A stretch of 64,000 bases of DNA from Antedon mediterranea (lineage: Eukaryota > Echinodermata > Crinoidea > Comatulida > Antedonidae), in NCBI RefSeq assembly GCF_964355755.1, contig NC_092673.1, positions 32,869,648-32,933,647 on the forward strand, given 5' to 3'. A model generated the notes under the pieces. The model was not told the origin of the DNA. It did not search any database and saw nothing but the letters and a program-made list of their open reading frames with translations. The translations under genes were made by a program, and so were the position numbers. Below, piece by piece: positions 44,420 through 56,953 of this stretch. Position 1 is the first letter of the stretch. Each line of letters opens with the position of its first letter.

Positions 44420-45850
44420 ATTGATTTTAGCTTTACTGGAAATTCCAGCTTAACAGCTATTGGTCCGAAATATACAATACACATGATAACACGCACGCGC
44501 AGTGTAGAATGCATGTATTTATAGACAATTTCAATTTCAATTCATCGACATTTTTATTCCATAATCAAAATAAAAACATATACAAATACAATACAAATAA
44601 TAAGATAATGGAATGGGATACAAAATAAGCACAAGTGCTTTAAGCATGTAACCCTAACAAAAAGATCAAACAATTAGTACAAACAAAAAGAACAAACCAA
44701 AATAATATAATGTGATTTACTTAACTTAAATATTTCTATTGTTATAATATTGCTTTAATCTCTGTTTAAACAAACTTAAAGTGGGGGATTGTTTTATATA
44801 GTCTGTTAAATTGTTCCAAATATGTGTTCCTTGGTAGGAAATACATTGCTGTCCGACTTTGGTGCGTTTTAGTTGTGGACAGTAGTTTGACCTGTTTCTA
44901 GTTGAGTAATTATGGAATGAGGCAGGTGTACTAAATAAGTTATTAAATGATTCAGGTAATAGATTATGTTTATATTGATACATAAATATAGCAGTGTGTT
45001 TTGTATAAAGGTCAACAATATTTAATGTTTGGGTCGAAATAAAAAGTGGATGAGAAGGATGCATAAAATGAACATGACAAATATTTCTAAGTGCTTTTTT
45101 CTGGAGAATATGTATACGGTTTAAGTTTGTAGCAGAAGTAGCACCCCATACTGTGATAGCATACGTTATTCTAGGTAATATAAGTGCATTGTATACCGTT
45201 AAAAAGATTTTACTTGATAACATAGATTTCACTTTGTTTAAGACACCAATTATTCTAGAAATACTGTTTGCTACCTCATTTACATGAAAATTAAACGATA
45301 AAGTTTCATCCAGAAATAAGCCTAGAAATTTAACTTCAGTAGCTTTTACTATACATTCATTTCCCATCCTAAATTCTAGTGAGATAGTGTCAGCTGACTT
45401 ATTTCTAGCCTTAAATATAACATATTTTGATTTGTTTACATTTAGCGTTAATTTGTTAGCAATAAACCAGTCCGAAAGTATAGATAACTCCTGGTTCATT
45501 GTATCAAAAGCTTGAGTAATATCATTGTGACTATAAAACACATTTGTGTCATCTGCATACATAATCATGTCTACATGGTTACATGCTAGACTAATATCAT
45601 TAATGAATATAAGAAATAATAATGACCCATTAACATATCCAAGTATAACACCTACGCATATCAATTGTGATCGGGTATTATATACATTATTCAATTGACT
45701 CTCAATCGCATTCATATTCGAAAATAATCAGTACTGGTTCTAATATAACACTTACAAAAGTAGCTTAATAATAAGGCCATTATGATTTTCTATTTTCCAA
45801 CAGGCTCTTAACAATGTGTTGTTTTATAAAATCTCAACGCAACGTACATT
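44420..45850. repeat. Duplicated segment, copy X, split by a retroelement
   Basis: 44430-44530 plus 45720-45850 align in order with 46690-46975 (shared TTTACTGGAA.TTCCAGC, GCAGTGTAGA, CGAAAATAATCAG, TTTTATAAAA.CTCAACGCA). In copy X the RT fragment takes the place of ~40 bp of the other copy. Confidence 0.65.
44531..45719 (-). pseudogene. 5'-truncated CR1/L2-like RT element
   Basis: The minus strand encodes a degenerate primer-grip region, MIMYADDTNVFYSH, LSDWFIANKLTLNVNKSKY, VKFLGLFLDETLSF, TYAITVWG, YSTRNRSNY and THIWNNLTDYIKQSP, ending FKQRLKQYYNNRN. The catalytic YADD is intact in a 329-residue frame, but the 5' half of RT and the endonuclease are missing. The 3' tail is (TTGAAA)n-like. 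Among the RT copies in the window it is one of the least damaged in frame. Confidence 0.85.
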
Positions 45851-45881
45851 TCATGAAACTAATTCGTCGGGTTTTTTAGTC

Positions 45882-46692
45882 GCGTGAAAGCGACTCTATA
45901 GTTCACTATGTCGGTCGGTCGGTCTGTCTGTCTGTCTGTCTGTTTGTCGGTCTGTCTGTCGGTCTGTCTGTCTGTCTGTCTGTCTGTCGGTCCGGTATCA
46001 CTATGCGTTTTATCGCTTTCTGACCTTATCTTGATATCAGTTTAATCTAGCTAGGTCAATTTTTCACAGTATATTCCTTATGGCCAGGAATCAATGTGGT
46101 TATGTTTTTACGGTGCGCAATAAAAAATTACGCGGTCTACGCACGATTTAACGAAATCACGTTTGTAATCATATCTTCACAACCATGAATCACAATTAAA
46201 TAAAATTTGGTACTCATAAATTTCAGGGCATAAATCATCATATGGCAATACAATTACGTGCGTAGCGCATGTAACGCATGCGTACGCGCGCTTTACATTT
46301 TCAAAATTTATTTTCGATGAAATAAGAGTACATTTCAGGTAATTTTAAGCGTTTACAAAATTGCCATGAGTGCGCATATTTTTGCGCGCGCACTGCGCGT
46401 TAAATGTTATTGCGCACTCTTTTTGCCCGATTTCTGTTTTCTTGACTTACTTTTCAACTCGAAATTACGTTATACGAGCACGTCGAAAGTGACAGGCTAC
46501 GCACGTGTAAATTAAAAAAAAAATAAATGTTTTTAAACATTTCAACATTTTTAAACATGTTCAGTAATTTCGGTCAGTATAGTTCACTATGTCGGTCGGT
46601 CGCTCTGTCTGTCTGTCTGTCGGTCTGTCTGTCGGTCCGGTATCACTATGCATTGTAGCACGCGACTTAATGGCTGTTGGCCTTGTTTTTTC
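45882..46692 (-). repeat. CCGAC-hairpin repeat, long form, inverted copy
   Basis: Reverse-complement full-length match to 32430-33266, with expanded (TGTC)n/(TCTG)n microsatellites in both CCGAC blocks (45917-45990 and 46602-46640). Confidence 0.75.
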
Positions 46693-46975
46693 TAATTTTA
46701 GTTTTACTGGAATTTCCAGCGTGGCAGCCTGGTTCGAATTATACACGTAGGCGTACACACAAAGAACACTCACGTGCAGTGTAGACAAATGCATTTATTA
46801 AGCCAACATATCAAATTATGACACCTATCACAGTTATCATCGAAAATAATCAGCCCCACCTACATTTTCTTACGCCCAATACTACTTACAAATGTAATTG
46901 CTTTCTTTTTTCCACCTACATAAGCCCTATAACGATATTTTGTTTTATAAAACCTCAACGCAACGTATGAGTATA
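46693..46975. repeat. Duplicated segment, copy Y (without the retroelement)
   Basis: Aligns with the flanks of the RT fragment at 44531-45719, showing what the site looked like before insertion. Confidence 0.65.
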
Positions 46976-47645
46976 ATCTTAAGTTGGTAGACTGTGATAT
47001 ATTTATATAATAATGTTATTTATAAAGAAAAACGCCCGCCCGCTAAGGAAACAACGTACAAATACACAATAAGTAGAGACTAGTAGCAAGCCTACGTCTT
47101 GGGTTTGTACCGAGTTAAGATAAATAAATGGATACAGCAATGAAGACCCTCGTTGATAATTAAGTCTGATTTAAGTTTCCTACTAACCACATAAGTAAAT
47201 ATATTCGAATTCTCTAATATGAATAAATAAAGCAGTAGTACTGCAATTATAACAAATATAGAAAATTAAATAAATTACGACCAAGTATCATGCCATTAAA
47301 TAATTTGTCACCTGATACTTCAGTACTTTTTTGTCCCATTTTCGTTTTCATTATTACAGTAATAATTTTCATATTTCTGTTTTGTGTTCTATACTGTATG
47401 TATAGGCCTATCTTCAAATTGTTTGAAATAATTCATCAAAGGCACTATGACTAATAAAATACATTTCTCAACCAATGGAATCGATAGGCTCTAATCAAAA
47501 CCGCCCTTCAATATTTTTTTTTCCAATCCCAAATATAATAAATAACATACTAACCTTATTTCCTCTCAGAAAATACAGCAACTACAAAAAAGTTAGTCGG
47601 ACGTTCTTCTAGTTTAAACATTATCTCAATAGTGGTGGTTCGTTG
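46976..47645. other. No gene recognised
   Basis: AT-rich, with no structure I can name. Confidence 0.35.
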
Positions 47646-47649
47646 CTTC

Positions 47650-48295
47650 ACACACCCAATCTTATTAATTTGTTTAAAAGTTGAAATTCATTGATTGGTT
47701 AAAGCAGTAGATCAGTTATTTGCATAACTATAAAAATGTACCCAGGTCAGACAAATTGTCTTGTTACTGTGTAACTATTTACTAAAAACACAGACACGGC
47801 GTCGGTTACTAACGAAAAAATCGTGAATAAGCCATGTAACCAGTTAACTCTTTCAGAATCTCTGAAAACACTAATTTCGTGAATAAGCCGTGTAATCACA
47901 GCCAACTCTTCGAAATCCGGACTCTCTGAAAACACAACTTTCTGGCCAACCTCAACCTAAAATGTTCTTATGATTCATAAGTTACCGTATATACTTAATA
48001 CATAATATTGTGATTACATTTGAAATGTGATGGGAATGAAGATGTAAAAATTAAGTGACCCAGAAATCTCGTTGCTTCCTCCAACACAAGTTCCATCCAC
48101 CAATCTCAACTGGGTTGGTATCGGTAACAAGTTCTTCTTGAATATACACTTCGTTCTTTCTAACGCTTGTACTTTCATCGCGTTGTTTATATGACAAATA
48201 CATTAAATCTTAATCTATTTTCCAAATGAGTTTCAAAATTATCAGATGCTTTTTTTGAGTATATTTTAGCTGATAGACCTGGTCTTTTACACTTT
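47650..48295 (-). repeat. Duplicated ~640-bp module, copy 1, with a decayed reading frame
   Basis: Directly repeated at 49850-50480. On the minus strand an ATG opens MKVQALERTKC. A one-base shift leads to VTDTNPVEIGGWNLCWRKQR and DFW, then a stop. The other copy has the same segments with its frame broken elsewhere. The family is unknown; this may be a duplicated exon of a small secreted or membrane gene, or part of a transposon. Confidence 0.5.
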
Positions 48296-48299
48296 CTTT

Positions 48300-49250
48300 T
48301 GTTTATTTCCAACCACTAAATTGAAATGAAAACATCAATATAACATTGTGTACCTATTCCCAGGGAAGAAAGAATACTGATACAACAATACAGCATTGTG
48401 TAGCTATTTGAAGTTATCTGTATAGAAATAATATAGGTGATAGCATGATTGAATATCAACAATACATAGCAATATTATAACAATAAAATAGAGATTTTAT
48501 TGTGATTTTGAATTGAATCATTTAAATCTGTGAAATAACTAATGGACGACTTTTATTCTCAGTTTCTGCATTTTGATCGTTTTATTTTACGTGTAACCAT
48601 GGAAATATTTGATAAACAGAGTAATATATTGTTTTATACAAAAGGAGGGTTTTTACGCTAGCGGTGCATTTAGATTTACAGTTTCAAACACTTGTATACT
48701 AACTAATGTATTGGCTGACATCGTTAGAATTACAAGTAAGCAGCTAAGCTGGCGTCTTCATCAGTGTTTTGTTGGTTGAACCTCAATAACTTCGCTTTAT
48801 CTTTACAATGTCCATGCTATTAATATTGTTACGAATTTTTTTCTATAGATTGCAATTTTTAAGGTGCTGGTAAAAATATGAATAAAACATAAATATAGGA
48901 TAAAATAAAAAGTACAATAATCTCTATCTAATTATAGATTCCTTTAATGAACTCCTGATAAAGAACAGCCTAACCTTACATGATCCAGGCACCACATGTG
49001 ATATAAATGAGATGCTGTATTACCCAGTATTCCTATATACCAATACTGTACTTCGATAGATAGTATGTGGAGATACAGCAGTGGGAATCGGGTGTAAAGG
49101 ATGTACATACACCATTTGTACACATTTAAGTAGGCTATGGTATAGCTTTGGTTGTCATAAAATCACGAACTGGTTGTAGATTTCTCCAGCAGTGTGGTCA
49201 GGAAGACTTTGAGTACCTTCCTTGAGATAAATGGGAAAACAGAAGCATTA
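48300..49250. other. No gene recognised
   Basis: AT-rich DNA without a supported feature. Confidence 0.35.
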
Positions 49251-49379
49251 TGTGTAAATGGTTTTGAATAGATACAGTACTATTAATTTCGGCTTTCAGA
49301 TACAAACTTTTTATGTCAAAGTTTACATTATAATTAACAATTCTTATAAAACTCGGAAATTTTTATTCGATTCTGAGCT

Positions 49380-49472
49380 AACAAGACCATGTAGATGGCT
49401 GCAGTCGCGTGCTCAAGTTAGTGTTTACCGACCGACCGACCAACCGACCGACATAGTGAGCTGTAGCTGTAA
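49380..49472 (+). repeat. CCGAC-hairpin repeat, short form
   Basis: AACAAGACCATGTAGATGGC, then GCAGTCGCGTGCTCAAGTTA, then CCGAC array and CATAGTGAGCTGTAG. Forms an inverted pair with 49618-49712. Confidence 0.7.
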
Positions 49473-49617
49473 AAAATAGAATTTAATTGAATAAGTTTCT
49501 TCATGGGATAATCCTGGCTATCACAGTTTAAATCTGTTTATATTTTAGTTTTATTTGTCTATGTATGTATAACTCTGATAGCTAAATATAGACAAATAAA
49601 AATTAGGATAATTTTAC

Positions 49618-49712
49618 TCTACAGTTCACTATGTTGGTCGGTCGGTCGGTTGGTCGGTAAACACTAACTTGAGCACGCGACTGCAGCCATATATATGGCC
49701 TTGTTTTTCTAT
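49618..49712 (-). repeat. CCGAC-hairpin repeat, short form, inverted
   Basis: Reverse complement of the preceding copy, 145 bp away. Together the two could fold into a long hairpin. Confidence 0.7.
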
Positions 49713-49849
49713 CAAACAGTTGATCAATTTGATACAATGAAATGGTACAATGCATGCTGGGAAGTAGGCCTACTTATGATGTTTATACTGATCACGTAAT
49801 ATTCATGAAAGTACTGAATAATAATGATAAGAGCAAGAAAGTTTGTTTT

Positions 49850-50480
49850 TTAAATTGAATTTCAGTGATTGATTAAAAATCAGTAAATCAGTTATTTTCA
49901 TAACTATAAAAATGTTCCCAGGTCAGGCAAATTAATTCTTATTTTACTTTCGTATTCTGTAACTACACTAAAATACACATACAAACGCGTCGGTTACTAG
50001 CGAAAAAAAAAAAACTCTCGTGAATAAGCCGTGTAATCACAGTCAACTCTTCGGAATCCAGACTCTCTAAAAACACAACTTTTTGGCCAACCTGAAGCTA
50101 AAAAATGTTATTATGATTCATAAGTATATAATATTGCAATTACATTTGAAATGTTTTGGGAATGAAGAGATAACAATTAGGTGATCAGAAATCTTGTTGC
50201 TTCTTCCAACACACTTTCCACCCTCCCTTTTTTCAACAAGATTGGTATCGGTAACCATGTTCTTTTTGTAGGCCCCTACTTTAAATCCGCTTCGTTCTTT
50301 TAATTGCCAAGCTTGTACTTTCATCGCGTTGTTTATGACAACAAATTGAATCTTAATCTTAATCAATTACAGTTGTCTTTAGGCCTATTGTCTTATTTTA
50401 AATTTTACTTGAATTTCACAATTATTCAATGTTTTTTCGAGTCTGTTTTAGCTGATGGACCGGTCTTTTTATACACGTTT
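49850..50480 (-). repeat. Duplicated ~640-bp module, copy 2
   Basis: Aligns with 47650-48295 over most of its length (CGTGAATAAGCCGTGTAATC, CATCGCGTTGTTTAT, TTTTAGCTGATGGACC). On the minus strand it reads MKVQAWQLKERSGFKV and then VTDTNLVE in one frame, breaking before the GGW..CW segment. Confidence 0.5.
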
Positions 50481-50579
50481 GTTTAGTGAACTGAAAACAT
50501 CAATATAAAATTATGCATCTATTACACAGCGGCAATAAAGACTCATCAATTTTACGTAGATATGAACACTTTTAATAAA

Positions 50580-51439
50580 TAAACAATTCAATTCAATTCA
50601 AAGCAACATTTATTTTCTCCTTTCACATACAAAATTGATTTCAGTGATCAATAAATATGTAAACAAAATTTGGAAAGAAGAAGGTACACGCCCAGAAAGA
50701 TGAAAAACACATCTTGTGGAGGACGTACCTATTACAGACACAGACAATGAAAATTTATAAAATAAAAAAAATAAATAAATAAATAAATTTACCGAGGAAA
50801 AGTTAATATTTGGCAATAAGGTGACTTTTAAGTTTAGATAAAAATGATTTACTAGAAACAGATCGAGTTTAAGATGGGGAGTGGCAGATCGTTCCAAAAA
50901 GTGGGTCCGGAATACCTAATGTTGTGTTGAAAGTGGTTGGTTTTATGGGTTGGAATATGTAATTTTGAACAAATACGGGTATTATGATAATGAATTGAAG
51001 AATTTGGAGTGAACATGGAGCAGAGATGTTTGGGAAGGTTGGAATTAATAGAAGAAAAGATGAACGAGCCTTGTTGGGTTAGATTGATATCGGAGACATT
51101 GAAAAGATTAAGCTTTAAAAAAAGATGAGATGAATGAGACAGGGGTGGGGCGCCAGATATAACCCTGATGGCCTTTTTTTGAAGAGTTTGAAGTTTTTTA
51201 ATACTGGAAGGATAAGAGTTGCACCAGACAATATTGCAATAGTTAAGATAAGGCAGGATGAGGGAGCAGTACAGGATACGAAGAATGTTAGGGGGTGAAA
51301 AAGAAGAAAGTCTAGTGATGATGCCAAGACTTTTTGAAATTTTATTCTCAACAAAATTGATGTGATTTTTCCATGAAAGTCGACTGTCAAGATGAACTCC
51401 TAAAAATGTAGCAGATTGGACTGAGGGAATATCATGATT
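50580..51439 (-). pseudogene. CR1-like element, C-terminal RT part and 3' UTR (split by Tx1)
   Basis: Encodes HDIPSVQSATFLGVHLDSR, SWKNHI, LRILYCSLILPYLNYC, LQTLQKKAIRVI, HYHNTR and YSGPTFWNDLP. It ends in a UTR with a (GAATT)n tail near 50585. The first residues continue directly from those at 59015-59160 if the Tx1-like element is removed. The junction residue is an Asn-His within INNHDIPS. Confidence 0.85.
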
Positions 51440-51454
51440 TTTTTTTTCTCTTTT

Positions 51455-51470
51455 GTGGCGCAAACACCAC
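51455..51470 (-). other. 3'-terminal hairpin of Tx1-like copy 1
   Basis: Minus strand GTGGTGTTTGCGCCAC: a 6-bp stem with one wobble pair and a 4-nt loop, directly before the AAAAGAG(A)n end. Equivalent structures end the copies at 58785-58798 and 63493-63507. Probably the RNA element recognised by the Tx1 RT. Confidence 0.6.
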
Positions 51471-52009
51471 TTTTATTCACATTCATATTATCTTATATTA
51501 CATAAAATCGTATTATTTAACTTGTAAATGTCGTTACAGTTCATAAGTAACATTTTTACATATATGAATTCTGTATTACTCCTTTTTTTATTAATTTTCT
51601 TATATTTTGTTATACACTTGACAGGATCATCATTATCATCTATCCCGTTTTAAAATAGTTCACACATTTTCATTTGTTTGTTTTCATTTTACAACCCGGA
51701 TTTATACAATATATTTATATACATGATAAAAAAAAACAATAATAGCTCAGTACCACCAATAACCCGTATCACTGTAATTCTTTTTCGGTTAATCGTATCA
51801 AATTATAAATTATATTATCATAATCTTATTTCTTAAAGCTACCCATTTTTCTATACTTGTTTCTTTATTGTTATATGTTTCACATTCAATGTTATATAAC
51901 ATATTGCTTTTAAATGAATTCCATAAAGATTTACCCACTGGCTTATTTAGTGCAGATAACATTTTTATTCTATAAATAGTAAATGCTGCAAAAGTGTAAA
52001 TATAATCTA

Positions 52010-55000
52010 TTAGCTTATCTCCCGTTCTAGTATTAATTGTTTAAATGATATATTATTGTGATTTAAACTTACAAAGATACTAAGCATTTTCCTCCAATAT
52101 TTCTGAATAAATCTACAACTAAAAAACAAATGATTTTCATTTTCAATTTCTCCACATTTGTCACACGTTTGTGTTTCCTTAACTTTCCACTGATACAGCC
52201 GTTTGTTGGTAGGCAGTATTCTATGTAACATCTTATAATTGAATTGTGCTAGTTTCTTATCTTTCATTTTACATACTTTCCGTAACCAAGAAGTTTTCCA
52301 ATCAATGTTGTTATCATTGAAGTACTCTTCCCATTTTAGTTGTGACATTGGAATAATGAAATATTCTTTCACAAACCATGAGTATATTAGTTTGGTAGTA
52401 TTAATCTCATACTTGGTCCCAACTAATTCATCATTATCATCACAATTGAAAATATCTACCTCCTTAATAATACGTTTCAATTTAATTGGTATTGCCTTAA
52501 TAATGCACAAATACTCATTTAACCAGTTTGTTTTACATTGTAGTTTCACCAGTATTTCGTTTGATGTTAAAAAAGTGTTCTTATTAACAATGTCTTTAAT
52601 ACTGATAATGCCACTGTCAATCCAATGCTTGTAGAAAAGCGATTTTTTTTAGTTTAACGTAGTGGTTTCCCCACAGTTGCTCATTCATTATATCGTTATA
52701 AGTTTCAGGTTTTTTTTTAAAGATTCTGTTATAATTTATGTAGGCTTTTATCATATTTTTGTAAAACAATGGAATTTTATCAGAATTAACATCAATAATG
52801 TTATAACATGACATATTAAGTAGAACATTAACATCACATATTTTTTTAAATATAATACATTGAAATATTTTTCCATTTAGCACCATCATCATTCATAATT
52901 CTTTTTAACCAGCCACACATGAGTGCGTTAACATGAAGAGTAAAATAAGGCATTTTAATGCCTCCCATCTCAACATCACCAATTAGAGTTTTTCTTTTTA
53001 TCTTTTCCCTTTTATTGTTCCAAATAAAATTATATATTAGATTTGTAACTTGTGTATATACATATTTTGGAACATCAGTGATATTTGCAGCATATGTTAA
53101 TTTAGATAGTGCAAGACTTTTCAGGATTATTATTCTACCAAAAAATGAGAGATTTCTAGCATTCCATTGTTTTAAAGTCTTTTCTAGCTCTATTATTTAT
53201 TTATTTTCCCAGTTTTTCTGGTACATTCTTCTGTATTATACCCTACATATATGCCTAAAATTTTGATCGGGTGTTTTACCCAATTTAATTCTAAAGGTCT
53301 ATCTATTCTGTTCTTCCATTTACCAATCCAAAAAGCATTGTTTTTTTTTACACTGACTGCTGACTTAATACTTTTGTCATTACCAACATACAAAACAGTA
53401 TCATCGGCTCATTGGCTTATTCTAGCTTCTATGTTATTTTCATTATTTGGAAGTTTAATACCCTTATAGTCTTCTTTGTTTCTTATTCTAGATGCCATTA
53501 CTTCAACCACTAAAATGAATAACAGAGCAGATAGAGGACAACCTTGTCTAATACCTCTTTCCATTTTAAAATTGTTTGAAACCCAACCATTGTTAACTGT
53601 GACACATTCAACGTTATTGTATAATACTTTTACCCAGTTACAAAAGAACATTCCAAAGTTAAACTTTTCTAGAACATTGAACATAAAATCTCTACTAATA
53701 GAGTCAAAAGCCTTCTTAAAATCTAAGGTAATTATTGCCCCTTCGATAGCATTACACTCTGTATAATAAAGCAGGTCTTCTATTAACCGAATGTTTTCAC
53801 CAGCGAAACGGCCTTTTATATAACCTTTTTGGTCTGAACTTACTATTGATTTAATAACCATTTTAAGTCTGTTACTTAATACATGTGCAAGAATTTTGTA
53901 ATCGGTGTTTAAGAGGGTAATGGGACGCCAATTATTCAAATGTTCTCTTTCTCCATCCTTGAACAAAGGGGTGATTACACCTCGTTTTTGCGAAAAGGAT
54001 AATTCTTGAGAATTATAACTTTCATTTAACGCATCGCAAATTAAATGTTTAATATTATTCCAAAAGAAAACATAAAATTCAACACTTAAACCATCCGATC
54101 CAGGTGTTTTATTTTTTTCCATCATTGAAATGGCCTTTTTACATTCATCAATAGTGCCGTAACCTTCACAATTTTCTTTTTCTATTTCTGAAAGCTTGTT
54201 TATAATAGAATTACAAAGGTATTTATTAATTTTTCCAGGGTTTATAACATTTTTTGCGTATAAACCTTCGAAATGTTGTATTTGTTCCTTTAAAATATCA
54301 ATTGGGCTCGTTGCTAAGCTCCCATCTTTAGTAATTAAACTTTTTATGTGTTTCTTTTTACTTTTGGATCTTTCTAACCCAAGAAAGTATTTTGTATTCC
54401 GCTCGCCTTCCTCTATCCATTTTACTCTGGACCTAATTTGCGCGCCTTTTGCTTCTACATTATAAATGTTTTCAAGCTCTATTTTTTTGTTTTCAATTTT
54501 ATTTTCAATGGTTATATCACGATTTTGAGTATTCATAATTGTTTCATTTAAGTTTTTTATTTGTTTTTGTAATTTTTCTTTCTTTTTATTCTGGTTTTTA
54601 TTTTTTTGTTTTCCGTATGCAATTGAAAATTCTTTTATTTTTGTTTTTACAAGCTCCCATAACAAACTTGCACTTACAGGTTCTCTATTATTTTTTAGTA
54701 TTGAAACATCAATTGTTTTAATTACTAATTTTGTAAATGTTTCATCTTTCAGAAAGCTATTGTTGAACATCCATAAACCAGGACCGCGTATTTTTTCATG
54801 CAAATCTATTTTAATTGATACCGCCTGGTGATCTGTGAGAATAGCTGGACGAATGTCACAGGCTAAAACATCTCCATTTGAAAAGAGATCTTCTGATATT
54901 AACCAGTAATCCAGCCTACGGAAAATGTTGTTAAATCTCTTACGCCACGTAAATTGTCGCTTATTCATGTTTTTGGATCTCCAAATATCATTTAAATTTA

Positions 55001-55529
55001 AATTTTTCATTAGGTTTTTAATTGTAAAAACAGATTTATCAGACCTATTTGCGCTACCTTTTTGGTCAATGTCACTATTCATGATGCAATTCAGATCTCC
55101 ACCTAGAATGATAGAATTACCCTTCCCTCCATCAAAGTCATTGTAACATTTGTGTATGGTCCTAAAGAATTCACTTCTATTTTTGCTTTCATTAGGAGCA
55201 TAAATATTTATAATGTCCAATTCCTTTTCATTTATCATTAAATTAAGAAATATATATCTTCCATCAATATCACTTAACTTTTTAACAATTTTGCATTCAA
55301 GACCTTTTCGTAATAGTATCGACACTTCTCTACTATGTGAATTACCTATACTATGGATCGCTTCACCTTCCCAAACAAAGTTTGATTTATTAATAATCTC
55401 ATTTGTTAGATGGGTTTCCTGAAGCAGACATATATCCGCTTTTTGATCTTTTACCCGTTGGAATAGCTTATGTTGCTTATTTATATTTCTAGCTCCTCTA
55501 ACATTTAGTGTTATACAATGTAAATTCAT
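52010..55529 (-). pseudogene. Tx1-like ORF2 (endonuclease, RT, C-terminal CCHC)
   Basis: The ATG at 55529 opens the endonuclease: LHCITLNVRGARN, CLLQETHL, IINIYAPN, ILGGDLNC, LDYWLIS and ILTDHQAV. The RT follows: KNKTPGSDGLSVEFY, GVITPLFKDGE..HLNNWRPI, SDQKGYIKGR, ITLDFKKAFDSI and ERGIRQGCPLSALLF. The catalytic box reads ISQ-stop-ADDTVLY: a TGA at 53409-53411 stands exactly where Tyr of YADD is expected. Beyond 53193 the frame is broken. The C-terminal part (52010-52549) ends with CDKCGEIENENHLFFSC, the CCHC motif common in this clade. It is 5' complete but dead. The APE endonuclease with a Tx1/L1-type RT places it in the Tx1 group. Confidence 0.85.
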
Positions 55530-55594
55530 AAGATTAGAGTAAAGAGCTTCCTAGGGAAATTACAATATTTAGAATACATATTATTAAGATTAAA

Positions 55595-56921
55595 TTACTT
55601 GTTTTTGTTTCTCTTTCTTAAACTTCTTTTTTCAATACTCTTTGTTTTTTCTTCTGTCCTGCCTTCATTTCCGGACTGTTCCTTCAGATCTCTCGCTGCT
55701 TTCCTGTTTGTGTTAACACTTTTACTTTTTTGCATACTTTTTTCAAAGTAGTCAGTTACCTTCTTCTGTTCATGCTCCTCTCTTTCCCCAACTTCCTGCT
55801 CCTCTCTTTCTTCAGCTTTCTGGTACTTTCTTCCCGGTACTTCTTGTTCCTCTCCTTCTTCAACTTCCTCCTCCTCTCTTTCGTCCACTTCCTGCTCTTC
55901 TCTCTGCTCCTCTCTGTCATCATCTTCCTGCTCATTTTGGTTTTTTGTGTTGTTCTATAGTGATCACACTTGTTTCTTTTTGCGCATTTTCATCATCTGA
56001 TGATTCACTACTTCCATAAATACTAAACACTTCATCATGTGTTTCTGTATCAGATTGTACCGTAGCTCTTTTCCCGTAGTGGTTATCGTTAGCATTACTA
56101 TTTTTTGGGTTTTCAAAGTTAAAAACCGATTCCCAAACTTTATTAATGTATGCACCAGGTAAACCAGATGATGATACATTATGCGCTTCAACATTACATC
56201 TGTCCCTAGTATGCCCTGGTAAATGACACTTGAAACAGATTATATCAGCTTTGCATTGAAAAGCTAAATGCCCAGTCTTTGTACATTTGTTGCATTTCAC
56301 TTCCTGACCGTCATGAAAAGCCCGTGCTCTAAAACCATTTATTATTATATGTCTTGGTATTGGCGATTTTAGCTTTTCTACAACGACAGCTCTGTCACCG
56401 TTTAGCCAGCTGGTTAATTGACCATTAACCCTTATTTTTAGCCTTTTAACATCTCCTATTGGTTTGCATCCTAGCGCTTTCAACTTGCTAGCAATCTCTA
56501 CGTCAGCAACCGATAATGGTATATCCTTTATGACTATTCTCGTTGTTTCCATGTTGTTGTATGCCAAATAAGGATTTTTATCATGAATTGTGATATTACA
56601 ATTCCTAATGTTTAGTCCATTCGTAATTAGTTTCACTCTATCATTTCTATTATTTAGATAAATTCGCCATAGGTTCCGTATTTTTTGAACACCGATTATA
56701 CTTTCTGCAGCAATTATTTTTAGTAGGGCTATACATAGGTCTTCATCTTTGAAAAAGCTTTTTCCTGTTGGTATTTGATCAGCCTTCAAAAAGATTGGCT
56801 TCACTACACTACGTTCTTTGTTTACTGTTTGCCCGTTCATCCTGCTGATTTCGTCACCGTCAGCCTGTGCAGCACTGTACATTCCTTTGTTAGTCCCGTT
56901 TCTATGGGTTTTTGACGCCAT
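55595..56921 (-). pseudogene. Tx1-like ORF1 with two CCHC zinc knuckles and acidic tail
   Basis: The ATG at 56921 opens 329 residues. Positions ~120-190 include a VVEKLKSPIPRHI segment. Two zinc knuckles follow from residue ~210 (CNKCTKTGHLAFQC and CFKCHLPGHTRDRC). A stop at 55932 follows an A-rich run. Shifting frame there continues into an EEQEV-rich acidic region and a basic C terminus (to 55595), so one frameshift seems to separate two parts of the same protein. ORF1p of this type binds element RNA. The ATG is ~25 bases downstream of CCGGTGAAAGCC, in the 5' UTR. Confidence 0.75.
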
Positions 56922-56953
56922 TGTTTGGCTTTCACCGGGCCTAGACGTGAACG

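Noticed and set aside
45917-45990. Telomere-like or functional array from (TGTC)n
   Set aside because: A simple expansion inside the CCGAC-hairpin repeat; not a telomeric motif.
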